In this document: one piece after another, positions 16,589 through 26,123 of the stretch | How positions within the stretch are numbered: position 1 is the stretch's first letter | How the letters are laid out: the number at the start of each line of letters is the position of its first letter | Source: G965202915 sp965205955 | GTDB taxonomy: Bacteria > Pseudomonadota > Gammaproteobacteria > Eutrophobiales > Eutrophobiaceae | Assembly (NCBI GenBank): GCA_965205955.1 | Contig: OZ242192.1 | Span: forward strand, 1,550,001-1,614,000 | Length of the DNA stretch: 64,000 nucleotides | Direction of reading: 5' to 3' | Translations under genes and position numbers: made by a program | The notes under the pieces: generated by a model | What the model saw: the letters and a program-made list of their open reading frames with translations, nothing else | Told to the model about the DNA's origin: nothing | Databases searched by the model: none

Positions 16589-16668
16589 GTTCTGAATATC
16601 GCTCCGTTTTCGAAAAATGCAGGTGGGTATTTATATAGAATAGGGGAGAAAGAATCAATCCCGATGAT

Positions 16669-17061
16669 TCACGGCAACCTTACTTCCGCCGAGGGGTTCC
16701 AGTCCGGGTTGCGATGTTCGGCGCAAACCGTTGTGTAAATTCCTCCCCTGACATTGAATCGTGCGGTCAAGCGCATGAATCGTGGATCCAGGCTATCGAC
16801 TAGATCAGCCAGGATTTTATTGGTAACCGCCTCATGAAACGTTCCCTCGCTACGATAAGACCAAATATAAAGTTTAAGCGCCTTTAATTCAATACAGCAC
16901 TGATCCGGAACGTAGTCGAGCTCCAGCGTGGCAAAATCCGGCTGGCCGGTTTTGGGGCATAGGCAGGTAAATTCCGGGATCGAAATATGAATGGTGTACT
17001 CTCTTTCAGGAGCGGGATTTACAAAGGTTTCAAGTAAATCAGTGCTTGGTGATGCCATCAT
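16669..17061 (-). CDS. queF: NADPH-dependent 7-cyano-7-deazaguanine reductase, type I
   Basis: Reduces preQ0 to preQ1 in queuosine biosynthesis. The 130-residue length is that of the short, single-domain QueF class. The motif FTCLCPKTGQPDFA holds the catalytic cysteine (about residue 33-35). It is followed by ELKALKLYIWSYRSEGTFHE, the QueF signature with the NADPH-site residues and catalytic-site His-Glu. Two consecutive ATGs (17061 and 17058) are possible starts. No other queuosine gene is nearby. Confidence 0.95.
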   Translation of the reverse strand: MMASPSTDLLETFVNPAPEREYTIHISIPEFTCLCPKTGQPDFATLELDYVPDQCCIELKALKLYIWSYRSEGTFHEAVTNKILADLVDSLDPRFMRLTARFNVRGGIYTTVCAEHRNPDWNPSAEVRLP

Positions 17062-17211
17062 GTGTATTTCTGGGTTACTCTCAAAAAAATGTCGAAAACA
17101 AATAGAAACAATTATTAATAAAATTATTTATATATCAATATATTATATAACTAATTTTATGTAACTTATCACACTTTAACTTCATTCGAAATTCAAGTAT
17201 TGTATCTCCCC

Positions 17212-20200
17212 ATGAGATTGTCCAGCATAAAATTATCCGGATTCAAATCCTTTGTCGATCCAACCACGCTACACATATCAGGAAATCTGCTTGGCATTGT
17301 CGGTCCGAATGGCTGTGGTAAATCGAATATCATCGATGCGCTGGTATGGGTAATGGGCGAAAGTTCCGCCCGGCATCTGCGCGGTGATGCCCTGACCGAT
17401 ATTATTTTCAACGGCTCCAGTCAGAGAAAACCTATCAGTCAGGCCTCCGTTGAACTGATTTTCGATAATAGCGAAAAAAAACTGGGCGCCCAGTATTCCT
17501 CGTACAACGAAATTTCAATAAAACGTCAAATCAATCGTGATAGCGTCTCCATCTATTATTTGAATGGCAGTCGTTGTCGCAGGCGTGATATTACCGCCAT
17601 ATTTTTGGGCACCGGTCTGGGGCCTCGCAGCTATGCCATTATTGAGCAGGGCACGGTATCGCGCTTGATTGAGGCCCGGCCTGAGGAATTGCGGGCATTC
17701 ATCGAGGAGGCGGCGGGTATTTCCAAATACCGGGTGCGGCGCCGGGAGACAGAAAAACGCATTGAATATACGAAGAATAATATAAATAGAATCAATGATA
17801 TAACAAAAGAAGTTAATGTTCAACTTAATCATATTCAACGGCAGGCAAAAGCCGCCGAGCGCTTTCAGGCCCTGAAAAAAAAGCAGCGTGCCCTGAAATC
17901 GGAATATCTGGCGCTGGTCTGGAGGGATTTGAATATCGGATCCGACCGAAAAAAAGAGCTGCTTGGAGAGAGAGAAAACCGGGTGGAAGCGGAAAGAGCC
18001 GAGTTACGTTCAATCGAAGCCGGCATCGAAAAATATCGCGATGAATTGACTCGCGCCGGTGAAAATTTTAACCGGGTACAGTCGGACTATTACAGGATCA
18101 GCAGTGAAATTTCGCAGATTGAACAAAAAATCCAGCATACGCATGAGAAACAGGCCTCACTGGCAGGAGATCTCGAGCAGGCACGTTTGAATGCCCGGCG
18201 AATGCGTGAACAGGATACTCGCGACCGAAAACAACTGGAAGAATTGCATGAAAAATTGGCCGATCTCGAACCGAAACTGCACAGCTCGGAAATCGAGAAC
18301 AGCAAGGCGCATAAAGTATTGACGGAAGCCGAATCGGCGATGCAGGTCTGGCAGACTGAATGGGATGCCTATAACCAATCCCATGCTGATTTTGAACGTC
18401 ACAGCCAGGTTGATCGCACCCGCATAGAACATCTCGAGCACAATCTCGATGAGGTGATCAATCGGCGCAAGCAGCTCGAAGATGAGTTGCAAGCGATAAA
18501 AGCCTACGGCATACATCAGCAAACCCGGCAAACCAGGGAAAATTTTAATCAGAAACAATCCGCATTGGCTACGTTGCGCCTGCAACAAACGAATGATCTG
18601 GATGATGTGGGGCAAAAGCGGGAAGCATTGGCCCTCATCGGCAATCAACTGGACGAAATACGTTCGGAGCAGCAAGTACTCAAGGGCAGGCTGGTTTCAC
18701 TGGAGGAGCTGCAACAGGAGCATCCCGGCGATAATGAGCGGCTGAAGCGGCACAGTATTGAAACCGCCGGCCGTCTCGCCGAACAATTGAAGATAGATAC
18801 TGAATGGATGAAGGCGCTGGAAACCGTCGCCGGCAGTCGTCTGCAGCATTTGTATATCGATGATTTCGAGTCCCTGCTGGAGCGGATAAACGATATAGAC
18901 CTCGATATCGGTGTGGCGTCCGGCGGGCCCCGCCCTGAAAAGCATGCAAAGTGGACCAGATTGACTGAAAAAATTAAAAATGACATTTCACTGCCCGCGG
19001 TACTGGAATCAGTTTTTACCGCCGCCAGTTTTTCCGCCGCGCTGGAGATGCGCAATGAACTGGCGCCGCATGAATCGGTAGTGACTGCCGATGGGGTTTG
19101 GCTTGGAACCAATTGGCTGATTATCAATCGCAACAGGCCGGATGATGCCGGTGTGCTGTTTCGTGAACAGAATATAACGGCACTGCGCAAAAAATTGCAG
19201 GAGGTCGGCGCGCAGGTAGAAATGCTGGAAAAAAAGCGGGATGAAACCGGCCAGGCTCTGGAACGCGCCGAGCACAAGCAAAATAACACCCGGCAGCAGA
19301 TACAGGATATACAATCGGAAATAACCGAGTTGAGCGGTACGCTTGCAGCAGACCAGATAGAATCCGAGCAGAGGGCGATTCGTCAAGACCGGATTGCGGA
19401 TGAACTGGAGAGTTTATTGGAGCAGGAACGGCATGAGCGCGATAGCATGAGCAGCATTGACCGGCAATTATCGAACTGCGATGAGGATAAGCGCGCATTG
19501 CACGATCGCCATGAAAAATTAATCGCCCTGCGGGATGAATATCGCAAGTCTCTGGAGACAGCCCGCTCCGGCTGGCAGAATGCGTATGAAGCGCATCACC
19601 GTATAGCGCTGGAGTGCGAGGCATCACGCTCCGGGCTCGGTTCGCTCCAGCAGGCGATAAAACGAAATGAAACTCAATTATCACAGCTTGACAGCCGCTG
19701 CGAACAATTGGAAAGCGGATTGAATGAGTGCGGTGCGCCGCTGGGCACTTTTGAAGCCGACTTGAAACGCGGGTTGGACGAAAAAAATTCCGTCGAAAAG
19801 ATGCTGGCCGAAGTCCGTGCCGATATGCAGGAGGTAGAGGCAAATATGCGTGAACGCGAGCAGGTGCGCAGTCAATGCGAGCAAAAGACTCGTGAATTGA
19901 ATGCCGCTGTTGAACAAGCCAATCTGGCCGTAAATGAATACAAGGTCAAATTGCAGGCCGTTGAAGAACAATTGCAGGAAGCCGGCCGGAATGCGGCCGC
20001 ATTGCTTGAGAATATGGAAGACCGGGAAAAACAATCGGATTGGAAGGACAAACTGGACGGCATAACGCAAAAAATTCAACGATTGCCGCCGGTCAACCTG
20101 GCCGCTATCGATGAATTTGCCCAATTGACCGAGCGCAAAACCTACCTCGACAGCCAGCTCAATGATTTGAACGATTCGCTGGCCACACTGGAAAAAGCGA

Positions 20201-20700
20201 TGAACAAGATAGATAGAGAGACCCGAACCCGCTTTAAACAGACCTTTGACGCATTGAACACCAACCTGGGAGAGATGTTTCCACAGTTGTTCGGCGGCGG
20301 CCATGCCCACCTTGAATTGACCAGCAACGATTTGCTGGAGACCGGCGCGACGATAATGGCCTGCCCGCCCGGCAAGCGCAACAGCACCATTTATCTATTG
20401 TCCGGCGGCGAAAAGGCGCTGACGGCGATCGCGCTGATCTTTGCGATTTTCAAGCTCAACCCGGCGCCTTTCTGCATTCTGGATGAAGTAGATGCGCCGT
20501 TGGACGACAACAATATCGAACGCTTTGGCAAGCTCGTTGCTTCGATGTCCGAGGAGGTGCAATTTATTTTTGTAACCCATAACAAAATTACCATGGAGAT
20601 CACTCCGCACCTGCTTGGCGTGACCATGCAGGAGGCCGGTGTTTCCAGATTGGTATCCGTAGATATTGATGCAGCGGTTAAAATGGCTGCGATTTCATAA
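17212..20700 (+). CDS. smc: Chromosome segregation SMC ATPase
   Basis: The protein has 1162 residues from ATG 17212; an in-frame TTG lies four codons earlier. The N-terminal ATPase lobe has Walker A GPNGCGKS (31-38). Two long coiled-coil arms surround a central hinge (about 520-640). The C-terminal lobe carries the signature LLSGGEKALTAIALIFAI and Walker B FCILDEVDAPLDD. It is the core of condensin-type chromosome organisation, normally with ScpA/ScpB, which are not in this window. The order smc-zipA-ligA is conserved in several gammaproteobacterial lineages that use SMC rather than MukB. Confidence 0.97.
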   Translation: MRLSSIKLSGFKSFVDPTTLHISGNLLGIVGPNGCGKSNIIDALVWVMGESSARHLRGDALTDIIFNGSSQRKPISQASVELIFDNSEKKLGAQYSSYNEISIKRQINRDSVSIYYLNGSRCRRRDITAIFLGTGLGPRSYAIIEQGTVSRLIEARPEELRAFIEEAAGISKYRVRRRETEKRIEYTKNNINRINDITKEVNVQLNHIQRQAKAAERFQALKKKQRALKSEYLALVWRDLNIGSDRKKELLGERENRVEAERAELRSIEAGIEKYRDELTRAGENFNRVQSDYYRISSEISQIEQKIQHTHEKQASLAGDLEQARLNARRMREQDTRDRKQLEELHEKLADLEPKLHSSEIENSKAHKVLTEAESAMQVWQTEWDAYNQSHADFERHSQVDRTRIEHLEHNLDEVINRRKQLEDELQAIKAYGIHQQTRQTRENFNQKQSALATLRLQQTNDLDDVGQKREALALIGNQLDEIRSEQQVLKGRLVSLEELQQEHPGDNERLKRHSIETAGRLAEQLKIDTEWMKALETVAGSRLQHLYIDDFESLLERINDIDLDIGVASGGPRPEKHAKWTRLTEKIKNDISLPAVLESVFTAASFSAALEMRNELAPHESVVTADGVWLGTNWLIINRNRPDDAGVLFREQNITALRKKLQEVGAQVEMLEKKRDETGQALERAEHKQNNTRQQIQDIQSEITELSGTLAADQIESEQRAIRQDRIADELESLLEQERHERDSMSSIDRQLSNCDEDKRALHDRHEKLIALRDEYRKSLETARSGWQNAYEAHHRIALECEASRSGLGSLQQAIKRNETQLSQLDSRCEQLESGLNECGAPLGTFEADLKRGLDEKNSVEKMLAEVRADMQEVEANMREREQVRSQCEQKTRELNAAVEQANLAVNEYKVKLQAVEEQLQEAGRNAAALLENMEDREKQSDWKDKLDGITQKIQRLPPVNLAAIDEFAQLTERKTYLDSQLNDLNDSLATLEKAMNKIDRETRTRFKQTFDALNTNLGEMFPQLFGGGHAHLELTSNDLLETGATIMACPPGKRNSTIYLLSGGEKALTAIALIFAIFKLNPAPFCILDEVDAPLDDNNIERFGKLVASMSEEVQFIFVTHNKITMEITPHLLGVTMQEAGVSRLVSVDIDAAVKMAAIS

Positions 20701-20715
20701 ATTTCCGGGTTGATT

Positions 20716-21492
20716 ATGGATAATCTGCGCCTGTCCCTGCTAATCATTGGTGTCCTGATAGTATTGGGGATTTATTTATGGGAGATATATAAATCGCCCG
20801 GCCATCGAAAATCGACCGTTGACCCTGCAGAAGATCCAGAAGATTATCCGGGGACGGAACTGAGCGGCCCCGGCGAGCAGGAGCATTTGGATGCGCTCTC
20901 CGCTCCGGACGATTTGCCCTCCGACAGCGGGATTGCCGAAGCCGTAACGGCGGATGAAGAGCCGCCCCACGTCAGTGCGCCGCAATCAGAGCAATTTGGG
21001 AGCGAACAGGAGGAAAACGACTATGCAGAGGCCCCGGCGGAGCAGGAGGCCGGTTCAAAAAATATCCATGCCGAGCAAGACCTGATCATTTTATATATCA
21101 TGGCGGCTGAAAATTCCCTGTTTGACGGGCCTTCCATCAGTCTTGCGGCGCAGGAAGCCGGGCTGGCTCACGGCGACAAGAATATCTTCAACCATTATGG
21201 TGCGGGCAGCCCCGAATCCGATCAACCCCTTTTCAGCCTGGCGAACATGGCCAACCCGGAAGGTGAGTTCGACCTCGACAACCTGGCCAGGGTCTGGACA
21301 AAAGGAATAGCCCTGATTATGTACTTGTGGGCGGACACTGACAATCAGGGGGTATTCGAATTATTTCTCGACAATGCGCATCAAATAGCGGCGGCGCTGG
21401 GCGGTGATATTTATCTCAACAGTAAGGACAGGCGGCCGCTGGATGACACTGATATTGAAGAAATGCGCGAACGGATAAGCAGACGGAGTTGA
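20716..21492 (+). CDS. zipA: Cell division protein ZipA
   Basis: A 258-residue membrane-anchored FtsZ-binding protein. An N-terminal membrane helix (LRLSLLIIGVLIVLGIYLWEI, first 25 residues) is followed by an acidic, unstructured linker rich in Glu and Pro (about 30-120). The C-terminal ZipA domain begins at about DLIILYIMAA and includes LFSLANMANPEGEFDLD. ATG 20716 is preferred to a TTG two codons earlier. It lies 15 bp after smc, and its stop nearly touches the ligA start region, so all three genes are probably co-transcribed. ZipA is confined to gammaproteobacteria, which supports the taxonomic call. Confidence 0.95.
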   Translation: MDNLRLSLLIIGVLIVLGIYLWEIYKSPGHRKSTVDPAEDPEDYPGTELSGPGEQEHLDALSAPDDLPSDSGIAEAVTADEEPPHVSAPQSEQFGSEQEENDYAEAPAEQEAGSKNIHAEQDLIILYIMAAENSLFDGPSISLAAQEAGLAHGDKNIFNHYGAGSPESDQPLFSLANMANPEGEFDLDNLARVWTKGIALIMYLWADTDNQGVFELFLDNAHQIAAALGGDIYLNSKDRRPLDDTDIEEMRERISRRS

Positions 21493-21509
21493 AGAATAAT
21501 CATTTTTCA

Positions 21510-23507
21510 ATGGATAAAATCAAAGGGCGCATCCGGGAATTATGCGATGAAATCGACCGGCATAATCATCAGTATTACACCCTCGATGAGCCCCTTGTGC
21601 CCGATGCGGAATACGACCGCTTACTGCGCGAACTGCTTGAACTGGAGGCCAAACACCCTGAATTAAAAAGCCCGTCATCCCCAACGCAGCGTGTCGGCGC
21701 CGGGATCGCATCCGAATTCAAGCAGATCCAACACCGTGTGCCCATGCTGTCACTGATGAATGCGTTGAATGAAGGGGAATTTACCGCCTTTGACAAGCGC
21801 GTAAAAGACAAGCTGGGCATCGATGAGGTGGAATACTGTGCGGAAACGAAATTGGACGGTGTGGCGGTCAGCATAATGTACGAAAAAGGCATACTTCAGT
21901 ACGCCGCTACTCGCGGAGACGGCCGGGCAGGTGAGGACATCACCCCCAATATAAAAAAAATTCGGACAATTCCCCTGTGTCTGCAAAGCGAACAAGCGCC
22001 GGAATTGCTTGAAATTCGCGGAGAGGTCTATATGACCCTTTCCGGTTTTGCAAGGCTGAACAGCAGACAGGCGGCCGATAATCAAAAGGTTTTCGCAAAT
22101 CCCCGCAATGCCGCTGCCGGCAGCTTGCGGCAGCTCGATCCGGCGATCACCGCATCCAGGCCCTTGGCATTTTTTGCCTATGGCATCGGTGAATACCGGG
22201 GCGGGGGACCGTTCAGAAATCACAAAGAACAGTTGGAGTACATGCAGCGCGCCGATGTGCCGGTATCTCCCGAAACCCTCGTTGTTACAGGGTGCGATGC
22301 CTGCATACAGTATATTGCAGAAATAGGCCGGCTCCGGGAGCAATTGGACTATGAAATTGACGGGGTAGTCATCAAGGTAAACGATCTTGCCCAGCAGAAA
22401 ATACTCGGTAGTGTTTCACGAGCGCCGCGCTGGGCAATTGCCTTTAAATATCCGGCCGTTGAGGAGATAACAAAAGTGCTCGACATTGAAATACAGGTCG
22501 GCCGTACCGGAGCGATAACACCGGTGGCGCGTTTGGAGGCGGTAAAAGTTGGCGGCGTCATGGTGAGCAATGCAACCCTGCACAATGAAGATGAAATCAA
22601 ACGCAAAGACATACGCATAGGTGATTTTGTCACGGTCAGACGGGCAGGGGACGTGATCCCCGAAGTGGTCGGGGTACTAAACAGCAGAAGAAAGAAAGTA
22701 AAGAAATTCAAGATGCCCGATACCTGTCCAGTATGCGGTTCCGCCATTGAACGCAGAGAAGGCTATACCGTGGCAAGATGCAGCGGCGGATTGTATTGTT
22801 CCGCCCAAAATATACAGACGATCATGCATTTCGCATCCCGCCGGGCCATGGATATCGACGGTCTTGGAATAAAACGCATAGAACAGTTCATCGAGGCAAA
22901 ACTAATCGATAATGTCGCCGATCTCTATCAACTGACCGCAGAGCGCCTGGCCGTCTTTGAAAGAATGGGCAAAAAATCCGCCGATAATCTGGTGAATGCC
23001 CTGGAAAAAAGCAAGCGCTGCACCCTGGAGCGATTCATATACGCACTGGGCATACGCGACGTAGGAGAATCCACCGCCCGCTCTCTGGCACAATACTACA
23101 AAAATCTCGATGCGCTGATGCAGGCGGATATAGACAGCCTGCAAGCCATTGATGACGTAGGCCCCATAGTCGCCAACAGCATCCATGTATTCTTTTCCCA
23201 GCCGCATAATCTGGAAGTGATCCGGCGCTTGCGCGAGTCACAGGTACAATGGCCGGAAGTAGGGCAATCAGCCGGAAAATTCAGCGGTGAGACCTTCGTA
23301 TTGACCGGCACCCTGAGCGGCATAACCAGAACCCAGGCCGAAGAAAAACTGATCCGTCTGGGAGCAAAGGTAAGCAGCACTGTTTCCAATAAAACCAGCT
23401 ACGTGGTGTACGGCGACAAACCGGGGAGCAAATATGAAAAGGCGAAGCGGCTCGGTATTAAAACATTGTCCGAAGAGGAATTTTTTGCATTACTCGGTGA
23501 AAAGTAG
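21510..23507 (+). CDS. ligA: NAD-dependent DNA ligase
   Basis: Seals DNA nicks using NAD. From ATG 21510 the protein has 665 residues; a TTG at 21489, overlapping the zipA stop, is an alternative start. Domains in order: Ia (HNHQYYTLDEPLVPDAEYD), adenylation domain with KLDG (Lys about 114), OB fold, a four-cysteine zinc finger (CPVCGS...CSGGLYC), HhH domain (GIRDVGESTARSLA) and a C-terminal BRCT domain (GETFVLTGTLSG). It is complete. A rearranged partial copy of its last part lies at 24823-24856. Confidence 0.97.
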   Translation: MDKIKGRIRELCDEIDRHNHQYYTLDEPLVPDAEYDRLLRELLELEAKHPELKSPSSPTQRVGAGIASEFKQIQHRVPMLSLMNALNEGEFTAFDKRVKDKLGIDEVEYCAETKLDGVAVSIMYEKGILQYAATRGDGRAGEDITPNIKKIRTIPLCLQSEQAPELLEIRGEVYMTLSGFARLNSRQAADNQKVFANPRNAAAGSLRQLDPAITASRPLAFFAYGIGEYRGGGPFRNHKEQLEYMQRADVPVSPETLVVTGCDACIQYIAEIGRLREQLDYEIDGVVIKVNDLAQQKILGSVSRAPRWAIAFKYPAVEEITKVLDIEIQVGRTGAITPVARLEAVKVGGVMVSNATLHNEDEIKRKDIRIGDFVTVRRAGDVIPEVVGVLNSRRKKVKKFKMPDTCPVCGSAIERREGYTVARCSGGLYCSAQNIQTIMHFASRRAMDIDGLGIKRIEQFIEAKLIDNVADLYQLTAERLAVFERMGKKSADNLVNALEKSKRCTLERFIYALGIRDVGESTARSLAQYYKNLDALMQADIDSLQAIDDVGPIVANSIHVFFSQPHNLEVIRRLRESQVQWPEVGQSAGKFSGETFVLTGTLSGITRTQAEEKLIRLGAKVSSTVSNKTSYVVYGDKPGSKYEKAKRLGIKTLSEEEFFALLGEK

Positions 23508-23537
23508 TGGTTGAGTCAGTAATGTAATGAACAGGCA

Positions 23538-23606
23538 ATGAATATCCAGTAATACCCGCAACAACTTGGCCAGTAATTCAGCGCCGGGAACGCCACCGAG
23601 CAAAGT
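23538..23606 (+). pseudogene. Decayed remnant of the 5' end of a type ISP restriction gene
   Basis: Starting at ATGAATATCCAG, about 68 bp align base for base with the first 68 bp of the restriction-modification gene at 26124. Roughly four of five positions match, and GGGAACGCCACCGAGCA is shared unbroken. An in-frame stop (TAA) replaces the fifth codon. The match ends at about 23606. It suggests a second or earlier copy of that gene once stood directly after ligA. Confidence 0.75.
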
Positions 23607-23724
23607 ATCTCAATGCCAGCAGACCGGTATTTCTCCGCTTCGGGCGAAATGACAACAGGAGCGCCGAGGTTCCACCTGGGTCGCTTCAGCGGCATCACCA
23701 ACCACCCTGTTTGATGATGTCACA

Positions 23725-24195
23725 CTACTTTATGAGCCGGTCATCGTAGTTGAAATCAGTGAGGTCTCCGATAATGAGTGACGCCATATCTTCGTGGGCA
23801 GGATTCAAAAGATAATTGTATTCGCCCGGCACAGTAGCGCTGGGAACCTGTAAAATCAGTGAACTTGCCGATCTCACCCAGCTGTCTCCGGTCGCTTGAA
23901 CCGAGGGTGCCATATCCGGGTTTGCCCAATCAGCAGGAAGGTCCATCAGATCAATATGATCAATGCAAGACTCCTCGAACGTCACGGGCATTTTCCTATA
24001 GGTCCGAAGAATCTCCGCACGTCCAAGATGGACAAGGAGTTCTATACTGGCAAGTGCCAGGCTGCTTCCCAGATAAACAATCCGAATACCTTTACTGTTC
24101 CAACGCCCGCCATAGAGAAAGCTGCCTTCTCCTGACAACATCTCCGCAGGCGAAGATGAACAGGCCGGGTCAGCAAGCCGCCACCCTGTGGGCAC
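23725..24195 (-). CDS. RES-domain toxin (NAD-degrading)
   Basis: A 156-residue RES-family protein. It has the family's MPTGWRLADP opening, the GEGSFLYGGRWNSKGIRIVYLGSSLALASIELLVHL block with the conserved Arg, Tyr and Glu, and the late PGEYNYLLNP stretch. RES toxins cleave NAD+ and are held in check by an Xre-type antitoxin. It begins with GTG, overlapping the antitoxin stop by one base (TAGTG), so the two are translationally coupled. Both genes lie between ligA and a duplicated ligA fragment. Confidence 0.9.
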   Translation of the reverse strand: MPTGWRLADPACSSSPAEMLSGEGSFLYGGRWNSKGIRIVYLGSSLALASIELLVHLGRAEILRTYRKMPVTFEESCIDHIDLMDLPADWANPDMAPSVQATGDSWVRSASSLILQVPSATVPGEYNYLLNPAHEDMASLIIGDLTDFNYDDRLIK

Positions 24196-24656
24196 TAGCT
24201 GAATATGCCGTGCTGAGTTCGCCTAATCAGATCTTCAACATCCCGGGCGCCCAATTCAGTATCGGCATGTTCCAGCGGTGTCTCGCCGCCAAGCGCCTCA
24301 AGGGGTGTACGCAACCATTGCCTGGTTGCGGCACCGTTCCCATGCATCATTTCCAAAGCGGCATCTTTGAGCAGGGCGAAGCGGACCAGCCTGTCAGATT
24401 CCTGGGGTCGCAAGCGTCCCTCCTTCTGTCGCCGTGTGAGTGTAGATGAAGATATCGCCAATAGTGTGGACATATCTTCACGGCTTAACCCGGCCTCTTT
24501 TTCCAACAGCCTGAGGTCATCAAACAGCAGCCCTTTACGAATTTCTTTGACGATCTGCGCATGATGCTTTTTTTCAGAACTAACGCTCCTCATCGTCAAG
24601 AAGCCGGCAGGTTTGGCTGGTCCCTTTCTGGGTTTTGGAATGGTATGGGTTGTCAT
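24195..24656 (-). CDS. Xre/MbcA/ParS-type antitoxin of the RES pair
   Basis: A 153-residue protein with an N-terminal basic segment and an Xre-like helix-turn-helix (about 45-85, AGLSREDMSTLLAISSSTLTRRQKEG). Its C-terminal MbcA/ParS toxin-binding domain includes WLRTPLEALGGETPLEHADTELGARDVEDLI. This is the standard architecture of antitoxins paired with RES toxins. It precedes the toxin in the operon, and by analogy the complex should repress its own promoter, which lies at about 24660-24720. Confidence 0.92.
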   Translation of the reverse strand: MTTHTIPKPRKGPAKPAGFLTMRSVSSEKKHHAQIVKEIRKGLLFDDLRLLEKEAGLSREDMSTLLAISSSTLTRRQKEGRLRPQESDRLVRFALLKDAALEMMHGNGAATRQWLRTPLEALGGETPLEHADTELGARDVEDLIRRTQHGIFS

Positions 24657-24822
24657 GGCATCAAATGATTAATAAAAATGATTATATGATGATAATACGG
24701 CTCTTGCTATAGTATTAGCAACAAATAGTTTTAGCAATGTAGAGGTAGAGAATTGTAGAAAACAAATAAACTGTCCGGTTTTCATAGACTCCAAGGATGT
24801 GTATGCCTATGAGACAGACAGA

Positions 24823-24856
24823 CGTATTGACCGGCACCCTACTCGGTGAAAAGTAG
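24823..24856 (+). repeat. Rearranged duplicate of the ligA 3' end
   Basis: Bases 24823-24840 are identical to ligA 23297-23314 (within the BRCT domain). Bases 24841-24856 are identical to ligA 23492-23507 (the last codons and stop). The 177 bp that separate these parts in ligA are missing. Weaker similarity may extend beyond the stop. The RES/Xre pair lies between ligA and this fragment, as if inserted with duplication of its target and then trimmed. Confidence 0.85.
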
Positions 24857-24960
24857 CACTTGGGTCGGCGAGTTTGTCTCGGTATGGAAATGATTGTTAA
24901 TTATCATAACTTATCATGTAGTACTATCTCCGGGTATTCAAAATTTGTGAGAAAACTGTG

Positions 24961-25782
24961 ATGAGTAAAGAAATTAGTCCGTACGTTACCAAGCTGCATC
25001 AAGGCAATGCTTATTGGATGGCCCGCCTTTCCCAGGCCGTTTATAAAAATAAAGATGGCTCCCAAGACCCAGACAATGCCGCAATTCTGAAGGATATTCG
25101 GTCAGAAGATAAAGGCTTCAAATCCGTAATCGGCGCGAACAAAAATAGCGCACAAGCCATACTGGTTGAGCATGAAAAATTTCTATGCATGGCGTTTCGA
25201 GGAACCAATGAGTTAAGCGATTGGTTAGATAATATAAATGCATTTTCCACAGATGTGCTTTTTGGCAGTTTTCACCGCGGATTTTGGAATTCTGTCGCTG
25301 ATGTATGGGATAAAATAAATGGCAGATATGAGAAACTCCGCAAAAAGAAGAAACGCCCGTTATTTATAACCGGCCATAGCCTTGGGGGAGCAATGGCCAC
25401 GATAGCAGCCGCTCGTTTCATCCATGATGATAGACCCTTTATCTCTGTGTATACTTTTGGACAGCCAAGATGCGCGGGCCGTGATGCTGCAAGAATATTT
25501 AATACGGAAGCGGGTGGGCGTTGTCACCGATTTCAAAATAACGAAGACATCGTTACTCGTGTTCCTGCAAGACTGATGGGCTATAGCCATGTTGGGCACT
25601 GTCTTTATATTGACGAAGACAAGGCTATCCACAGTGATCCTGGATTTTGGTTTAGGTTTTTAGATGTTGTTGAAGGCGCCTATGATAGTATTAAAACAAC
25701 AGGGTCGGTTGGTATGATAAAAGACCATGATATGCAAAAATATATGAACGCCGTTAAGAAATGGGACTATCATAAATCCTGA
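24961..25782 (+). CDS. Class-3 lipase family protein
   Basis: A 273-residue alpha/beta hydrolase of the fungal-type Lipase_3 family. It has FRGTNELSDWLDNINAF (oxyanion region), the nucleophile elbow GHSLGGAMA (about residue 139), a likely catalytic Asp in NNEDIVTRVPARLMGY and a late His (HVGHCLY). The first codons GTG-ATG leave ATG 24961 as the better start. No signal peptide is seen, so it is probably cytoplasmic. Neighbours are a toxin-antitoxin pair and a restriction enzyme; a role as a membrane-attacking effector is conceivable but not shown. Confidence 0.85.
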   Translation: MSKEISPYVTKLHQGNAYWMARLSQAVYKNKDGSQDPDNAAILKDIRSEDKGFKSVIGANKNSAQAILVEHEKFLCMAFRGTNELSDWLDNINAFSTDVLFGSFHRGFWNSVADVWDKINGRYEKLRKKKKRPLFITGHSLGGAMATIAAARFIHDDRPFISVYTFGQPRCAGRDAARIFNTEAGGRCHRFQNNEDIVTRVPARLMGYSHVGHCLYIDEDKAIHSDPGFWFRFLDVVEGAYDSIKTTGSVGMIKDHDMQKYMNAVKKWDYHKS

Positions 25783-26123
25783 TTATTGAAGACACCTTAT
25801 GGTGATGGCCAAACCCCCGCTGTTGAGGCGAAAGCGGCTGGAATTGCAGGTAAGTTGCGCCTGAAAAAAGTGGGATGGGGGAAGAAAAGCCCCGGAGGCG
25901 GTGAAACAGCGCTTTTTGAGTCGAGTTCATCGGCATCAATGCCACATATCTGAATAGTAAAAGAGCGTTTCGCATTGAAACTAAAGTTTTCATGTGTTAA
26001 TCAGATGTTCCGTAATAGTAAATACTATAGCGGCAACGCCTATCAACCTACCAGATTCAGATTCGAAAGTTTAGCCGGAGAGTTTGACCGGCTGGCAACG
26101 ACAGCATATACAATGAGCCGACA
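25783..26123. other. Gap between lipase and restriction gene
   Basis: I see no convincing gene here. A 79-residue minus-strand frame (25754-25993) overlaps the lipase end and has no ribosome site or recognisable content. The last part should contain the promoter of the restriction-modification gene. Confidence 0.4.

Noticed and set aside
15831..16595. Long Phe/Ala-rich plus-strand frame
   Set aside because: It is the antisense of the Lys-rich tandem repeats in the DksA-like gene.
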